From the NCBI RefSeq assembly GCF_011764545.1, contig NZ_AP022870.1:9058001-9122000 (forward strand): DNA of 64,000 bases, given 5' to 3'. This DNA comes from Phytohabitans flavus (GTDB taxonomy: Bacteria; Actinomycetota; Actinomycetes; Mycobacteriales; Micromonosporaceae). Position 1 is the first letter of the stretch; each line of letters begins with the position of its first letter. Below the pieces are notes generated by a model that worked only from the letters and a program-made list of their open reading frames with translations, was not told the origin of the DNA and did no database searches. Positions 36,342-46,309 of this stretch are shown one piece after another. Position numbers and translations under genes: made by a program.

Positions 36342-36471
36342 GCCTTCGCCGAATCATTCGTCCGACGTGCGGGAATCCCTGTCCGCGGTACTGAGCGCGG
36401 CGTGGCGGGTGCCCAGGGGCGAGCCGGGTTACCCTGCGAAGGAGATGTCACCTGCGAGCGGATAGAAAGAC

Positions 36472-39400
36472 GTGCATTTAAAGAGCCTGACCGTGAAGGG
36501 CTTCAAGTCCTTCGCCTCCGCGACGACGTTGCGACTGGAGCCGGGTATCACCTGCGTGGTGGGCCCCAACGGCTCCGGTAAGTCCAACGTCGTCGATGCG
36601 ATCGCCTGGGTCCTGGGCGAGCAGGGCGCGAAGGCGCTGCGCGGCGGCAAGATGGAGGACGTGATCTTCGCCGGCACGGCCGGCCGCGCGCCGCTGGGCC
36701 GCGCCGAGGTCACGCTCACCATCGACAATACGGATGGCGCGTTGCCGATCGACTACACCGAGGTGTCGATCACGCGACGGATGTTCCGGTCGGGCGAGAG
36801 TGAGTACGAGATCAATGGCAGCTCCTGCCGCCTGCTCGACATCCAGGAGCTGCTCTCCGACTCCGGCATCGGCCGAGAGATGCACGTCATCGTGGGGCAG
36901 GGCCAGCTCGACGCGGTGCTGCACGCCAAGCCCGAGGACCGGCGCGCGTTCATCGAGGAGGCGGCCGGCGTCCTCAAGCACCGCAAGCGCAAGGAAAAGG
37001 CGCTGCGCAAGCTCGACGCGATGCAGGCCAACCTCAACCGGCTCACCGACCTGACCGCCGAGCTGCGCCGCCAGCTCAAGCCGCTCGGCAAGCAGGCCGA
37101 GGTGGCCCGGCGCGCGGCCGGTATCCAGTCCGACCTGCGCGATGCCCGACTGCGCCTGCTCGCGGACGATCTGTCCACATTGCGTTCCACTCTGGACAAG
37201 GAGATCGCCGACGAGACCGCGCTGCGCGAGCGGCGTGAGCTTGTCGAGCACCAGTACGGCGAGGTGGGGCGGCGGCTCGCGGAGCTTGAGGCGGCGCACG
37301 CCGAGGACGCCCCGCTGCTCGCCGCCGCGCAGGACACCTGGTACAAGCTTTCCGCCCTCCAGGAGCGCTTCCGCTCCACCGAGCAGCTGGCCAGCGAGCG
37401 GCTGCGCCACCTGTCCGCCACTCCGGACGACGAGCGCCCCGGCCGCGACCCGGAGCAGCTGGCCGCCGAGGCGGAGCGGGTACGGGCCCAGGAGGAGCAG
37501 CTGCGCGCCGCGCTCAAGGCCGACCAGGCGCACCTCGCCGAGGCCGTGGAGCGCCGCCAGGAGCTGGAGCGGCAGCTCGCCGACGCCGAGCGGGCCCTGC
37601 GCACCGCCGCGAAGGCGATCGCCGACCGCCGGGAAGGGCTGGCCAAGCTGACCGGGCAGGTCAACGCCGCCCGGGCGCGCACCACGAGCGCCGCCGAGGA
37701 GATCTCCCGGCTCGCCGCGGCCCACTCCGACGCCCAGCTGCGCGCGGAGAAGGCACAGGCCGAAGTGGACGCTGTGGCCGCGCTATCCACTGAGGCGGAT
37801 CGGGACAACGCGGACCTCGACGACCAGCACGCCGAGGCGGTGGCCGCGCACGAGGAGGCGACCGCGCGGGTACGGGCGCTGACCGACGCCGAGCGGACCG
37901 CGGAGAAGGAAGCCGCGACCTGGAAGGCGCGCGAGGACGCCCTGGCGATGAGCCTGCGCCGCAAGGACGGTGCGGGCGCGCTGCTGGCCCGTGCCGACCA
38001 GGTGCCCGGCCTGCTGGGCAGCCTCGCCGGCATGCTGACCGTCGCACCCGGACACGAGGCGGCGCTCGCGGCCGCGCTGGGCGGCCTGGCCGACGCGGTG
38101 GCCGTGGCCGGCGTCGACGAGGCGACCGAGGCCATGCGGCTGCTCAAGATCCAGGATGCCGGCCGGGCCAGCCTGCTGGTGGGCAGCCCCGGCGGCCCCG
38201 GCATGATCGGGTCGCCGGACGCGCTCCGCCCGGCCCTGCCCGACGGCGCGAGGTGGGCGCCGGACGTGGTCACCTGCCCGGAGCAGATCCGCCCCGCGGT
38301 GCACCGGGCGCTGCGCGATGTCGTACTCGTGCCGGATCTCGCCGCCGCCAGCCGGCTGGTGGCGACCAACCCCGAGCTGCGTGCGGTCACGCCCGACGGC
38401 GACGTCGTCGGGGCGTACGCGGCGGCCGGCGGCTCGGCCAAGGCACCCAGCTACATCGAGGTACAGGCGGCGGTCGAGGAGGCAAAGGCCCGGCGGGCCG
38501 AGGCCGAGGACGTCATGGCCGGCGCCGCCGAGGAGCTCACCGAGGCCCGCGCCGAGGTGGCCGTCCGCAAGGAGGCCGTCACGGTCGCCGCGGCTGCCAA
38601 GCGGGAGGCCGAGGGGCAGCGCAACGCCGCCGCCCGGCGCCTCGCCGAGCTGGGCGCCGCCGCCCGTTCCGCCAAGGCCGAGACCGAGCGGCTGGCCGCC
38701 TCCCGGTCCAAGGCCGAGGAGGCCCGCGAGCGCGACCTGGCCGCCCTCGACGACCTGGAGGAGCGGCTGCGGCTGGCCGAGGACACCGCGATCGACGAGG
38801 AGCCGGACACCGACGAGCGCGACCAGCTCGCCGCCGCGGTGCCGCAGGCCCGGCAGAACGAGATGGAGGTCCGCCTCGCGGTTCGCACCGCCGAGGAGCG
38901 GGTCGCCTCGATCGCGGGCCGGGCCGACTCGCTGGCCCGCCAGGCCGCCGCCGAGCGGGCCGCCCGCGAGCGCGCCGCCGCCCGCCGAGCAGCGCGGGCC
39001 CGCGGCGCCAACATCGCCCGCGCCGTCGGGGTCGGCGCCCGCGAGGCGCTCGCTCGTGTCGCGGTCTCGCTGGCCGGCGCGGAGCGTACCCGTGACGAGA
39101 TCGCCCAGTCGCGGTCCGCGCGCGAGGCCGAGCTGTCCGAGGTACGGGGTTCCGCCAAGCGCCTCGGCGCCGACCTGGACCGGCTCACCAACGAGGTGCA
39201 CCGCGACGAGGTGGCCCGCGCCGAGCAGCGGATGCGCATCGAGCAGCTGGAGATCAAGGCGGCCGAAGACTTCGGGCTCGACGTCGAGACGCTTGTCGCC
39301 GAGTACGGCCCGCAGCAGCCCGTACCGCCGACCCAGGTCGAGGTCAACGCCGCTCTCGCCGACGACAAGCCGGCGCCGGAGCCGGTCGCGTACCACCGGC

Positions 39401-40053
39401 CGACGCAGGAGAAGCGGGCCGCCAAGGCCGAGCGCGAGCTGACGCTGCTCGGCAAGGTCAACCCGCTCGCGCTGGAGGAGTTCGCGGCGCTGGAGGAGCG
39501 CTTCAAGTTCCTCTCCGACCAGCTCGAAGACCTCAAGGCCACCCGCCGGGACCTGCTCACCGTGGTCAAGGACGTGGACGACCGCATCCTGGAGGTCTTC
39601 GCCAGCGCGTACCAGGACACGGCCCGCGAGTTCGAACAGGTCTTCACGGTGCTCTTCCCGGGTGGGGAGGGGCGGTTGGTGCTCACCGACCCGGAGGACA
39701 TGCTCGCCACGGGCGTCGAGGTCGAGGCCCGCCCGCCCGGCAAGAAGATCAAGCGGCTCTCGCTGCTCTCCGGTGGCGAGCGCTCGCTCACCGCGGTCGC
39801 GATGCTCGTGGCCATCTTCCGGGCGCGGCCCAGCCCGTTCTACATCATGGACGAGGTCGAAGCCGCCCTCGACGACGTCAACCTCGGCCGGCTGATCACG
39901 CTGCTGGCCCAGCTTCGGGAGAAGAGTCAGCTGATCATCATCACGCACCAGAAGCGCACGATGGAGGTCGCCGACGCGCTGTACGGCGTAACCATGCGCA
40001 GCGGCGTCACCGAAGTGATCAGCCAGCGCCTGTCGAACGACGAGGCCGCGTAG
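36472..40053 (+). CDS. smc: Chromosome segregation protein SMC
   Basis: The 1193-residue ATPase has Walker A GPNGSGKSNVVD (about 32-43), two long coiled coils around a hinge (about 500-660), and the C-terminal head with signature LSGGERSLTAVAML and Walker B YIMDEVEAALDD. It condenses and segregates chromosomes with ScpA/B. The GTG at 36472 gives the conserved LKSLTVKGFKSFA start. The HAD gene begins one base after its stop codon. Confidence 0.97.
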   Translation: MHLKSLTVKGFKSFASATTLRLEPGITCVVGPNGSGKSNVVDAIAWVLGEQGAKALRGGKMEDVIFAGTAGRAPLGRAEVTLTIDNTDGALPIDYTEVSITRRMFRSGESEYEINGSSCRLLDIQELLSDSGIGREMHVIVGQGQLDAVLHAKPEDRRAFIEEAAGVLKHRKRKEKALRKLDAMQANLNRLTDLTAELRRQLKPLGKQAEVARRAAGIQSDLRDARLRLLADDLSTLRSTLDKEIADETALRERRELVEHQYGEVGRRLAELEAAHAEDAPLLAAAQDTWYKLSALQERFRSTEQLASERLRHLSATPDDERPGRDPEQLAAEAERVRAQEEQLRAALKADQAHLAEAVERRQELERQLADAERALRTAAKAIADRREGLAKLTGQVNAARARTTSAAEEISRLAAAHSDAQLRAEKAQAEVDAVAALSTEADRDNADLDDQHAEAVAAHEEATARVRALTDAERTAEKEAATWKAREDALAMSLRRKDGAGALLARADQVPGLLGSLAGMLTVAPGHEAALAAALGGLADAVAVAGVDEATEAMRLLKIQDAGRASLLVGSPGGPGMIGSPDALRPALPDGARWAPDVVTCPEQIRPAVHRALRDVVLVPDLAAASRLVATNPELRAVTPDGDVVGAYAAAGGSAKAPSYIEVQAAVEEAKARRAEAEDVMAGAAEELTEARAEVAVRKEAVTVAAAAKREAEGQRNAAARRLAELGAAARSAKAETERLAASRSKAEEARERDLAALDDLEERLRLAEDTAIDEEPDTDERDQLAAAVPQARQNEMEVRLAVRTAEERVASIAGRADSLARQAAAERAARERAAARRAARARGANIARAVGVGAREALARVAVSLAGAERTRDEIAQSRSAREAELSEVRGSAKRLGADLDRLTNEVHRDEVARAEQRMRIEQLEIKAAEDFGLDVETLVAEYGPQQPVPPTQVEVNAALADDKPAPEPVAYHRPTQEKRAAKAERELTLLGKVNPLALEEFAALEERFKFLSDQLEDLKATRRDLLTVVKDVDDRILEVFASAYQDTAREFEQVFTVLFPGGEGRLVLTDPEDMLATGVEVEARPPGKKIKRLSLLSGGERSLTAVAMLVAIFRARPSPFYIMDEVEAALDDVNLGRLITLLAQLREKSQLIIITHQKRTMEVADALYGVTMRSGVTEVISQRLSNDEAA

Positions 40054-40054
40054 C

Positions 40055-40651
40055 GTGCGCGCCCGACCAACCGCCCTCCTGGTGGACCTGGACGGCGTGC
40101 TGCGCCGGTGGGACCCCGAGGTGCCCGCGCGCGTCGAGGCGGCGCACGACCTGCCCGTCGGCGCGCTGGAAAAGACGGCGATGGACTGGTCCCGCCTCCT
40201 CCCGGTGATCACCGGCGTGGTTAGCCACGCAGAGTGGATGGCGGGCGTGGCCGAGGCGCTGGAGGCGCCGGAGGCGGTCGCCGAGTGGCAGGAGTACTGC
40301 GGCGACGTCGACCCGGACATGCTGGAGTTCGTGCGCGACGCGCGCGCTGCGGGCATCCCGGTCGCGATCGCCACCAACGCCACCGACCAGCTCGACGCCG
40401 AGCTTGACGCCCTCGGCCTGATCGGCGAGGTCGACGCGGTGGTCAACTCTTCGGAGGTCGGCGCCCACAAGCCCACCAAAGAGTTCTTCGCGGCCGCCTG
40501 CCAGGCCCTGCGGCGCACCCCGAGCCAGGTGCTGCTGGTCGACGACTCCGACCGCTTCGTGCGCGGTGCCCGGGTGATCGGGCTTTCCGCGTACCGCTGG
40601 AACGGCCCCGCCGACCTGCCGTACCTGCGCGCCGCCCTCGGCCTGACCTGA
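40055..40651 (+). CDS. HAD-family hydrolase
   Basis: A 198-residue HAD phosphatase: motif I VDLDGVLRRWD (nucleophile Asp), motif II AIATNAT, motif III Lys around HKPTKEFF and motif IV LLVDDSDRFV, with an alpha-helical cap in between. The substrate is unknown. It begins one base after the smc stop, so it is cotranscribed. Confidence 0.85.
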   Translation: MRARPTALLVDLDGVLRRWDPEVPARVEAAHDLPVGALEKTAMDWSRLLPVITGVVSHAEWMAGVAEALEAPEAVAEWQEYCGDVDPDMLEFVRDARAAGIPVAIATNATDQLDAELDALGLIGEVDAVVNSSEVGAHKPTKEFFAAACQALRRTPSQVLLVDDSDRFVRGARVIGLSAYRWNGPADLPYLRAALGLT

Positions 40652-40793
40652 CCAACCAGGCCTCGGCGCCGGTTAGCGGCGTTCGTCGTTTTTGTCCTTA
40701 CTGTCGCCGCGACCGGAAGCTGAAGATCTCTCCGTTATTTTTGATGTTGGGTGGGCCCGATCGGGCTCACCTGCGTCGTACGGAGGGGCAGGA

Positions 40794-41345
40794 ATGCGGA
40801 TCGAGACCCACGAGGTCTTGCCGGAGGCCATGCTCGACGAAGCGTGGCGACTGTACGCCGAAGCATTCGAAGAGCTGCGCACTGTGGCGGTGCAACGGCA
40901 CGTGCTGACCCGGGCCGAGTTCGAGGAGCACATGGCCGACCAGCGGGTCGGCAAGTATGTCGTCCGGCATCCGGACGAGGTGCGCCTCGCGGCGCTCGCC
41001 ACGATCACCAACGACCTTGACGCGGTACCGCTGATCTCGCCCGACTACTTCCGGCACCGCTGGCCGGTGCACTACGCGGAGCGGCGGATCTGGTACGTCC
41101 CCTTCAACGCGATCCACCCGGACCACCGGGGCAGCGGCATCTTCGAGCTGATCGTCGAGGCGATGCACCAGGTGGTGGCCTCGCAGCGGCCGGGGATCGT
41201 CGGGCTGGACTTCTGCCGGCGCAACGAGGAGCGGTACAAGCTGCCGCAGGCGATCCACAACGCGCTGGACCGGCTCGGCACCGTGCGGAGCCACCGGGCC
41301 GACACCCAGGCGTACTGGTGCTATGAGCTGCCGGCGGCGTCCTGA
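40794..41345 (+). CDS. GNAT-like acyltransferase
   Basis: The 183-residue protein has a GNAT-like fold: an N-terminal strand-helix (IETHEVLPEAMLDEAWRLY), WYVPFNAIHPDHRGSGIFEL resembling the acetyl-CoA loop (HPDHRGSG fits the Q/RxxGxG/A pattern only partly) and a C-terminal helix. The substrate is unknown. The ATG at 40794 has CGGAGG upstream. It overlaps the convergent GGDEF-EAL gene by 25 bases at the 3' end. Confidence 0.7.
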   Translation: MRIETHEVLPEAMLDEAWRLYAEAFEELRTVAVQRHVLTRAEFEEHMADQRVGKYVVRHPDEVRLAALATITNDLDAVPLISPDYFRHRWPVHYAERRIWYVPFNAIHPDHRGSGIFELIVEAMHQVVASQRPGIVGLDFCRRNEERYKLPQAIHNALDRLGTVRSHRADTQAYWCYELPAAS

Positions 41346-43719
41346 GTGGCCTCCGGCAGCACCGCGAGGGCCAGCCACCGCTCGGTGAACTCCTCGGCGC
41401 TCACCGGCGCGCTCCACAAGTGACCCTGTCCCACCGTCACGCCCAATGTGGACAGTACGTCCTGCTGTGTCGGCGTCTCCACGCCCTCGGCCACCACGGT
41501 GAGCTTGAGCGCGGTGCTCATCGCGACCACCGCGCGCACGATCTCCTCGTCCTCCGCGTCGGTGCCCAGACCGTCCACAAAGGACCGGTCGATCTTCACG
41601 CCCGTCACCGGGTGGCGGCGCAGATAGCCGAGCGCGGAGAAGCCGGTGCCGAAGTCGTCCACGACCATCTTCACGCCGAGCCGGCGCAGGTCGAACAGGA
41701 CCTGGTCGGTGACCGTGGACGCGTCGATCATCACGGACTCGGTGATCTCCAGTACGACGCTTGTCTGCGGCACGTCCCACCGCTCCAGCGCCTCGGACAC
41801 CTTCGCCGGCAGCGTGGCGTCGCGCAGCTGGCGGGGGAGACATTCACCGATACCCAGAAGTCCGGGCCGAGCAGCTCGTCGGCCCGCCACGCGGCGACCT
41901 GGCGAAGCGTTTCGTCGAGCACCCAGCGACCGATGGCCGCGATAAGCCCGCTGTCCTCCGCGATCGGGATGAAGACGGCCGGTGAGATCGCGCCGCGCAG
42001 CGGGTGGCTCCACCGGATCAGCGCCTCGGCGCCGACCAGGTTGCCGCTGGCCAGCTCGACGATCGGCTGGTACGCCAGGTGCAGCTGCCCGTGCGCGAGG
42101 GCCTGCCGCAGCGCGAGCTCGATCTCGACCCGCTCCCGTACCCGCTCGTGCATCGACGCGTCGAACTCGGTCCACCGGCCGCGACCGTCGGACTTGGCCC
42201 GGTACATCGCCGTGTCCGCGTCGCGCATCAGCGCCTCGGCGGTCACCGCGGCCACGGCGGGCACCGGCGCCATGCCGGCGGTGGTACCCACCACGCCGAT
42301 CGACGGGGTGATGACCACCTCGGCGCTGCTGACCTGTACCGGTGCGCTGAGCTGCTCCATGATCCGCTCGACCAGCGTGACCGTCTCCTGGCGGCTGCCG
42401 ACCATGGCGACCACGAACTCGTCGCCGCCCACGCGGGCCACCATGGCCGGCTCCGGCACGGTGTCGCGCAGCCGGCGGGCCACCTCGACGAGCAGGTGGT
42501 CACCGGCCTCGTGCCCCCACGAGTCGTTGACCAGCTTGAAGCCGTCGAGGTCCAGGAAGAGCACCCACACGGCCGGCTCGCCGCCGGCGCGGAAGGAGGT
42601 CGTGGCCGGCGGGACGGTGGAGAGCAGGCGGCTGATCTCGCGGGCCAGCATGAGCCGGTTGGGCAGGCCGGTCAGCGGGTCGTGGGTGGCCTGGTGCTCG
42701 GACTTGACCTGCGCGGCCGCGTAGTCCCGTACCGCCGCCACGGCCCGGGCGACAAGCAGCGCGATCATCGCCGTGCCGCCGATGGTCAGCACGATCCGCT
42801 CGGCATCGCCCTGCTGCGCCACGAGCGGGATGAGCGCGAACGGCACGAGCATCGCCGGCACGATCATCAACAGCCGCCGCACCGACCATGTCTGTACGGG
42901 CGTCGGTGTGGCGCGGGTCAGGTGGGCCACCGAGGGGTGCAGCGCCGCCGCGCCGATCGCCGTACAGGAGAGCACGAACGGTACGTCGAGGATCCGGCCG
43001 CCGGTGAGGTGACCGGCCGCGCCGATGACCGCGTACGCGAGGTCGCCGGCGAGCAGCAGCAGGATTCCACTGAGGAGCAACACGTAGGCCGGGCGGCGGC
43101 CGGTGGTGGTGAAGGCGAGGCTGAGCAGCAGCAGTATCAGCACGGCGTCGAAGAGCGGGTACAGCCCGGCCAGGATGGACACGGCCGGCGGGCGGCCGTC
43201 GATCGAGGCGGCGGGCAGGGCCAGCAGCAGCGTCGCAGCCAGGCCGGCGCCCACGCAGACGATCAGCCCGTCGATGATCGCGTGGCGCTGTAGGTTGCCG
43301 CGGGCCAGCAGGAGCCCGGCCAGCGACAGGGCCATCAGCAGGTAGCCCGGGATCGTGAACGCGTCGCCGAGCAGCGCCTGCCAGCCCGTCCGCTCGACCG
43401 ACCAGGGCCGCAGCAGCGCCCCGACCAGGAACGTCGCGCCGGCCGCGCCGAGCAGGTACCACGGGTAGTGGGGAGTGGCGCGGTGCAGGCGCGGTGCGGC
43501 GAGGCTGGCGGCGACGGCCGCGAGCGCCATGACGGCGAAAGGTACCGCCGCTACCACCTCGGAGCTGGTGGCGACGTACAGTACGCTCGCGGCTACGCCA
43601 GCGGCGAGGAAGAGGGCGGACGCTACCCCAGAGGCTCTGCTAGCCCTCGGCGGGGCAGGCTCCTCTATCGGTATCGCCCCCTGCCGGCGTGTTGCGCTGA
43701 GCTGATCAACAACGCGCAC
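41321..43719 (-). CDS. Membrane GGDEF-EAL cyclic-di-GMP enzyme (frameshifted)
   Basis: About eight to nine TM helices (residues 30-330) precede a GGDEF domain (DPLTGLPNRLMLAREI; active site VGGDEFVVAM) and an EAL domain (GAEALIRWSHP; DDFGTGFSALGYLRRHP; DRSFVDGLG; VVAEGVETPTQ). Both active sites look intact, so it could make and break cyclic di-GMP. A base is missing in GGGGG 41833-41837; restored it is VNVSPRQLRDATLP and 799 residues. GTG 43719 is the likely start. Confidence 0.9.
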
Positions 43720-43775
43720 ACAGTATCAAGCAGGGGCGGCCGGGTGCGGAGAAACTTCGCGGAAGATCCGTTCCG

Positions 43776-44300
43776 TCAGTCTCCGGTCATACCGTCGATC
43801 CGCTCGCGGATGAGGTCCGCGTGGCCGTTGTGACGGGCGTACTCCTCGATCATGTGAACGTAGACCCACCGAACGTTGATCTCTTCGCCCGTTCGTGTGT
43901 GCACGAACGTCTCGTCCAGCCCGCGCCCGGCGGCCGCGGCCTTGGCCAGCTCCACCTCCGCGCGGAACGTCGCGAAGTCGGCCTCGGCGTCGGCCGTGTC
44001 CACGTCGTCGAACTCGCCGTCCGGGTTGTCGTCGGTGTAGTAGATGCCCGGCAGGTCGGCCTCGCCGCCGACCCGGCGCCGGAACCAGCCGCGCTCCACG
44101 TCGGCCATGTGCCGTACCAGCCCGAGCAGGCTCAGCGACGACGGTTCGACACTGCGCTGCCGGAGCTGGTCGGCGGTCAGCCCCTGGCACTTCAAAAGCA
44201 GGGTGTCCCGGTGGTAGTCGAGCCAGCCCTCCAGCATGGCCCGTTCGTCGGCGACGTACGGCTCGTGGCGGCGTTCGATCTCGGGCGCGGTCCAGGTCAT
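43776..44300 (-). CDS. DinB-family (DUF664) protein
   Basis: A 174-residue four-helix protein. LTADQLRQRSVEPSSLSLLG, VRHMADVERGWF and HMIEEYARHNGHADLIRERI hold the three metal-binding histidines typical of the DinB/DUF664 group, which includes mycothiol-dependent enzymes. Its exact reaction is unknown. ATG 44300; it follows an unrecognised gene by 38 bases on the same strand. Confidence 0.85.
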   Translation of the reverse strand: MTWTAPEIERRHEPYVADERAMLEGWLDYHRDTLLLKCQGLTADQLRQRSVEPSSLSLLGLVRHMADVERGWFRRRVGGEADLPGIYYTDDNPDGEFDDVDTADAEADFATFRAEVELAKAAAAGRGLDETFVHTRTGEEINVRWVYVHMIEEYARHNGHADLIRERIDGMTGD

Positions 44301-44338
44301 GCAGGCATTCTGTCCGGTACCGCGCCCGGTTTGCGAGC

Positions 44339-45720
44339 TCAGCGGTCGAGCGCCCGCTCCAGGTGGCGTACGCCGCGCAGCTCGCCGATCGTCTCGCCGA
44401 CCGGGCGGTCCAGGTAGGCCTCGTCGAGGTCGGCGAGGCGGGTGTGCGGCCCGAGGTGGCGGATCAGCTCGAACGACTCGCCGTACGGCTCCAGCAGTGG
44501 CCGCCCGCCGACGACGCTGTGCCCGGGCTGGCGGATGCGGTCCAGGTCGGAGCGGTCGAGAAACGGCGCCTCCGCGTCCGCGGTCACGAACATCCGCCGG
44601 TACAGCGCGACATAGTCCTGCTGGCTGGTGCCGCCGACCGCGACGACGCCGGGCAGCAGGCAGCGCACGAGGTAGGCCAGGATCCGGTCGGCGTACAGCA
44701 CGCCCGCGCGGAGGGCGGCGGCGACGGCGGCCGGCTCCATGGGTACCGGAAGCGGCGAGCCGTTCGTCTCCACGGTCCACTGTGCACCCGCGCCCGAGCC
44801 GGTGAGCACCACCTGGTGCAGGCGGCTGCCCTTGCGCAGCCACAAGAAGTCGGGGAGGCGTTGTTGACCGCCAGGTTGCTCGGGTCGGCGACAAGGTGCC
44901 GCTTGGCGCGCAGGAACGCGTCCCGCACGGCCGGGTCGAAGAGCAGCGCGAACACCGGGCTGGCCGGGTCCTCGACGTGCAGGGCCACGCACTCGGAGAC
45001 GACCGCCTCGTCGATCTGCACCCGGCGTACCCCGTGGTCGAGGTCCAGGCCGGCCCAGATCTCGTTGTTGGCCATCCGGTACGCGGTGGGCGCGTCCGGG
45101 GCCTTCAGCCCGATCAGCGGCCCGAGCACCGGGTCGGACGCGACGTCGTGCCGGGTCCCCTCCAGCGGCTCGAACGCCATCTCGAGCGGCCCGGGCAGGC
45201 CGCAGAACGAGGAGTTCTTCAGGACGGTCTTGGAGAACGGGTAGACGCCGAACAGGCCGCCGCGGCTGCGCAGGAACGTCGGGCCGAGCACCGGGGTGCG
45301 GCGGACCAGGCAGCTCACCGTCGTGCACTGGTTGACCAGCGCGACCGTGACACCCGCCTCCCGGCAGGCGACGTGGAAGAGGTAGTTGTGCAGGAAGGTC
45401 TCGGCGTCCAGGAGCAGGCTGGCGTGGTCGGCCTGCTGGATTACCGGTACCCGCAGCAGGTGGTCGCAGGTCGCGTCGACGTCCGCGTCACCGTACGAGT
45501 GCAGGTACGTCTCCACCGCTCGGGCCAGCCGGAGCCGGTGCGCGTTCGGGTGGGACTGCGGGGCGGGTACCAGCTCGCGCAGGTAGTCGCGCAGCGGTAC
45601 GTCGAGCGCGCGCGCAAGCTGCACGCCCAACTCGGACCCGCCCGCCACCAGGCGATGGACCCGGTCCGCGGCTGGGTACACGGCGGGCCGGTCGAGCAGG
45701 GTCCCCTTGTGGGTGGACAA
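44339..45720 (-). CDS. Unrecognised protein of about 460 residues (frameshifted)
   Basis: I do not recognise this family. It is soluble and has distinctive stretches such as CTTVSCLVRRTPVLGPTFLR, NSSFCGLPGPLEMAFEPL and DFLWLRKGSRLHQVVLTGSG. The first two include three cysteines. No TM helix, signal peptide or nucleotide motif stands out. A base is missing in GGGG 44852-44855; the restored protein has 460 residues. The first start in frame is at 45720. A DinB gene follows and a possible PHO-type repeat lies about 107 bases upstream. Confidence 0.6.
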
Positions 45721-45826
45721 TCCGGGCCTCCAACAGGTGCGAATGCGTCACCTTCCTGACGGAGACAGGGTGGGTTGGGGTTGGACGAACCTCGATCAAA
45801 CTCCAATCCAGTTTCTGCGCGGATCC

Positions 45827-45844
45827 TGTGAAGAGAATGTGAAG
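45827..45844. promoter_or_regulatory. 11-bp-spaced direct repeat, possible PHO box
   Basis: TGTGAAGAGAATGTGAAG contains two TGTGAAG units at 11-base spacing; on the minus strand it reads CTTCACA twice, matching five of seven bases of the PHO unit GTTCACC. It lies between the divergent unknown gene (start 45720) and the CBM2 gene (start 45917). It could serve either. Confidence 0.4.
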
Positions 45845-45916
45845 ACGCTTAGACATTGACCGATGTCTGTGCGTAGTGGATTGTTTACTCATCTACATCT
45901 ATGGATGGGGGACTGG

Positions 45917-46309
45917 ATGCGTTACTACAGAAGGCTTCTCGCGGCCCTGGTCGCACTGCTCGCGGCACTCGTCGTAGCCGCACCCGCTCCGGCTCGGGCC
46001 GCCGCCATCCCGCCGGCGCCGTACTGTGATGTACAGATCACTGTGCCGGCGCAGTGGCCCAATGGGTACATCGTGAGCGTCACCGTCAGGAACATTTCCG
46101 ACGTACCGGTCACTTGGCACGCCACTGTCACCCTCCAGCCGCCCGGCTACATCGTCCAGGCCTGGAACGCGAACGTGACCGTCAGCGGCACGACCGTGTG
46201 GATCCGCCCCTGGAACCCGGTGCTCCAGCCGGGCCAGAGCGTCAACTTCGGGTACACCGGCACCGGCCGGGTCGTACTGCCACAGGTCGTCTGCGAACCG
46301 GTCACCTAA
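45917..46309 (+). CDS. Secreted carbohydrate-binding (CBM2-like) protein
   Basis: A 130-residue protein with signal peptide (about 1-30, RLLAALVALLAALVVAAPAP then ARA) and one beta-sandwich domain: VQITVPAQWPNGYIVSVTVR, NISDVPVTWHATVTLQPPGY and NPVLQPGQSVNFGYTGTG, as in CBM family 2. Two Cys at either end (YCDV, VVCE) fit the family disulfide. No catalytic domain is attached. The ATG at 45917 has GGGGGA upstream. It overlaps the convergent phoD-like gene by 4 bases. Confidence 0.8.
   Translation: MRYYRRLLAALVALLAALVVAAPAPARAAAIPPAPYCDVQITVPAQWPNGYIVSVTVRNISDVPVTWHATVTLQPPGYIVQAWNANVTVSGTTVWIRPWNPVLQPGQSVNFGYTGTGRVVLPQVVCEPVT

Noticed and set aside
37783..40518. 911-codon open frame antisense to smc
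   Set aside because: It mirrors the third-position GC bias of smc; its translation has no domain and is low in complexity, so it is a shadow.
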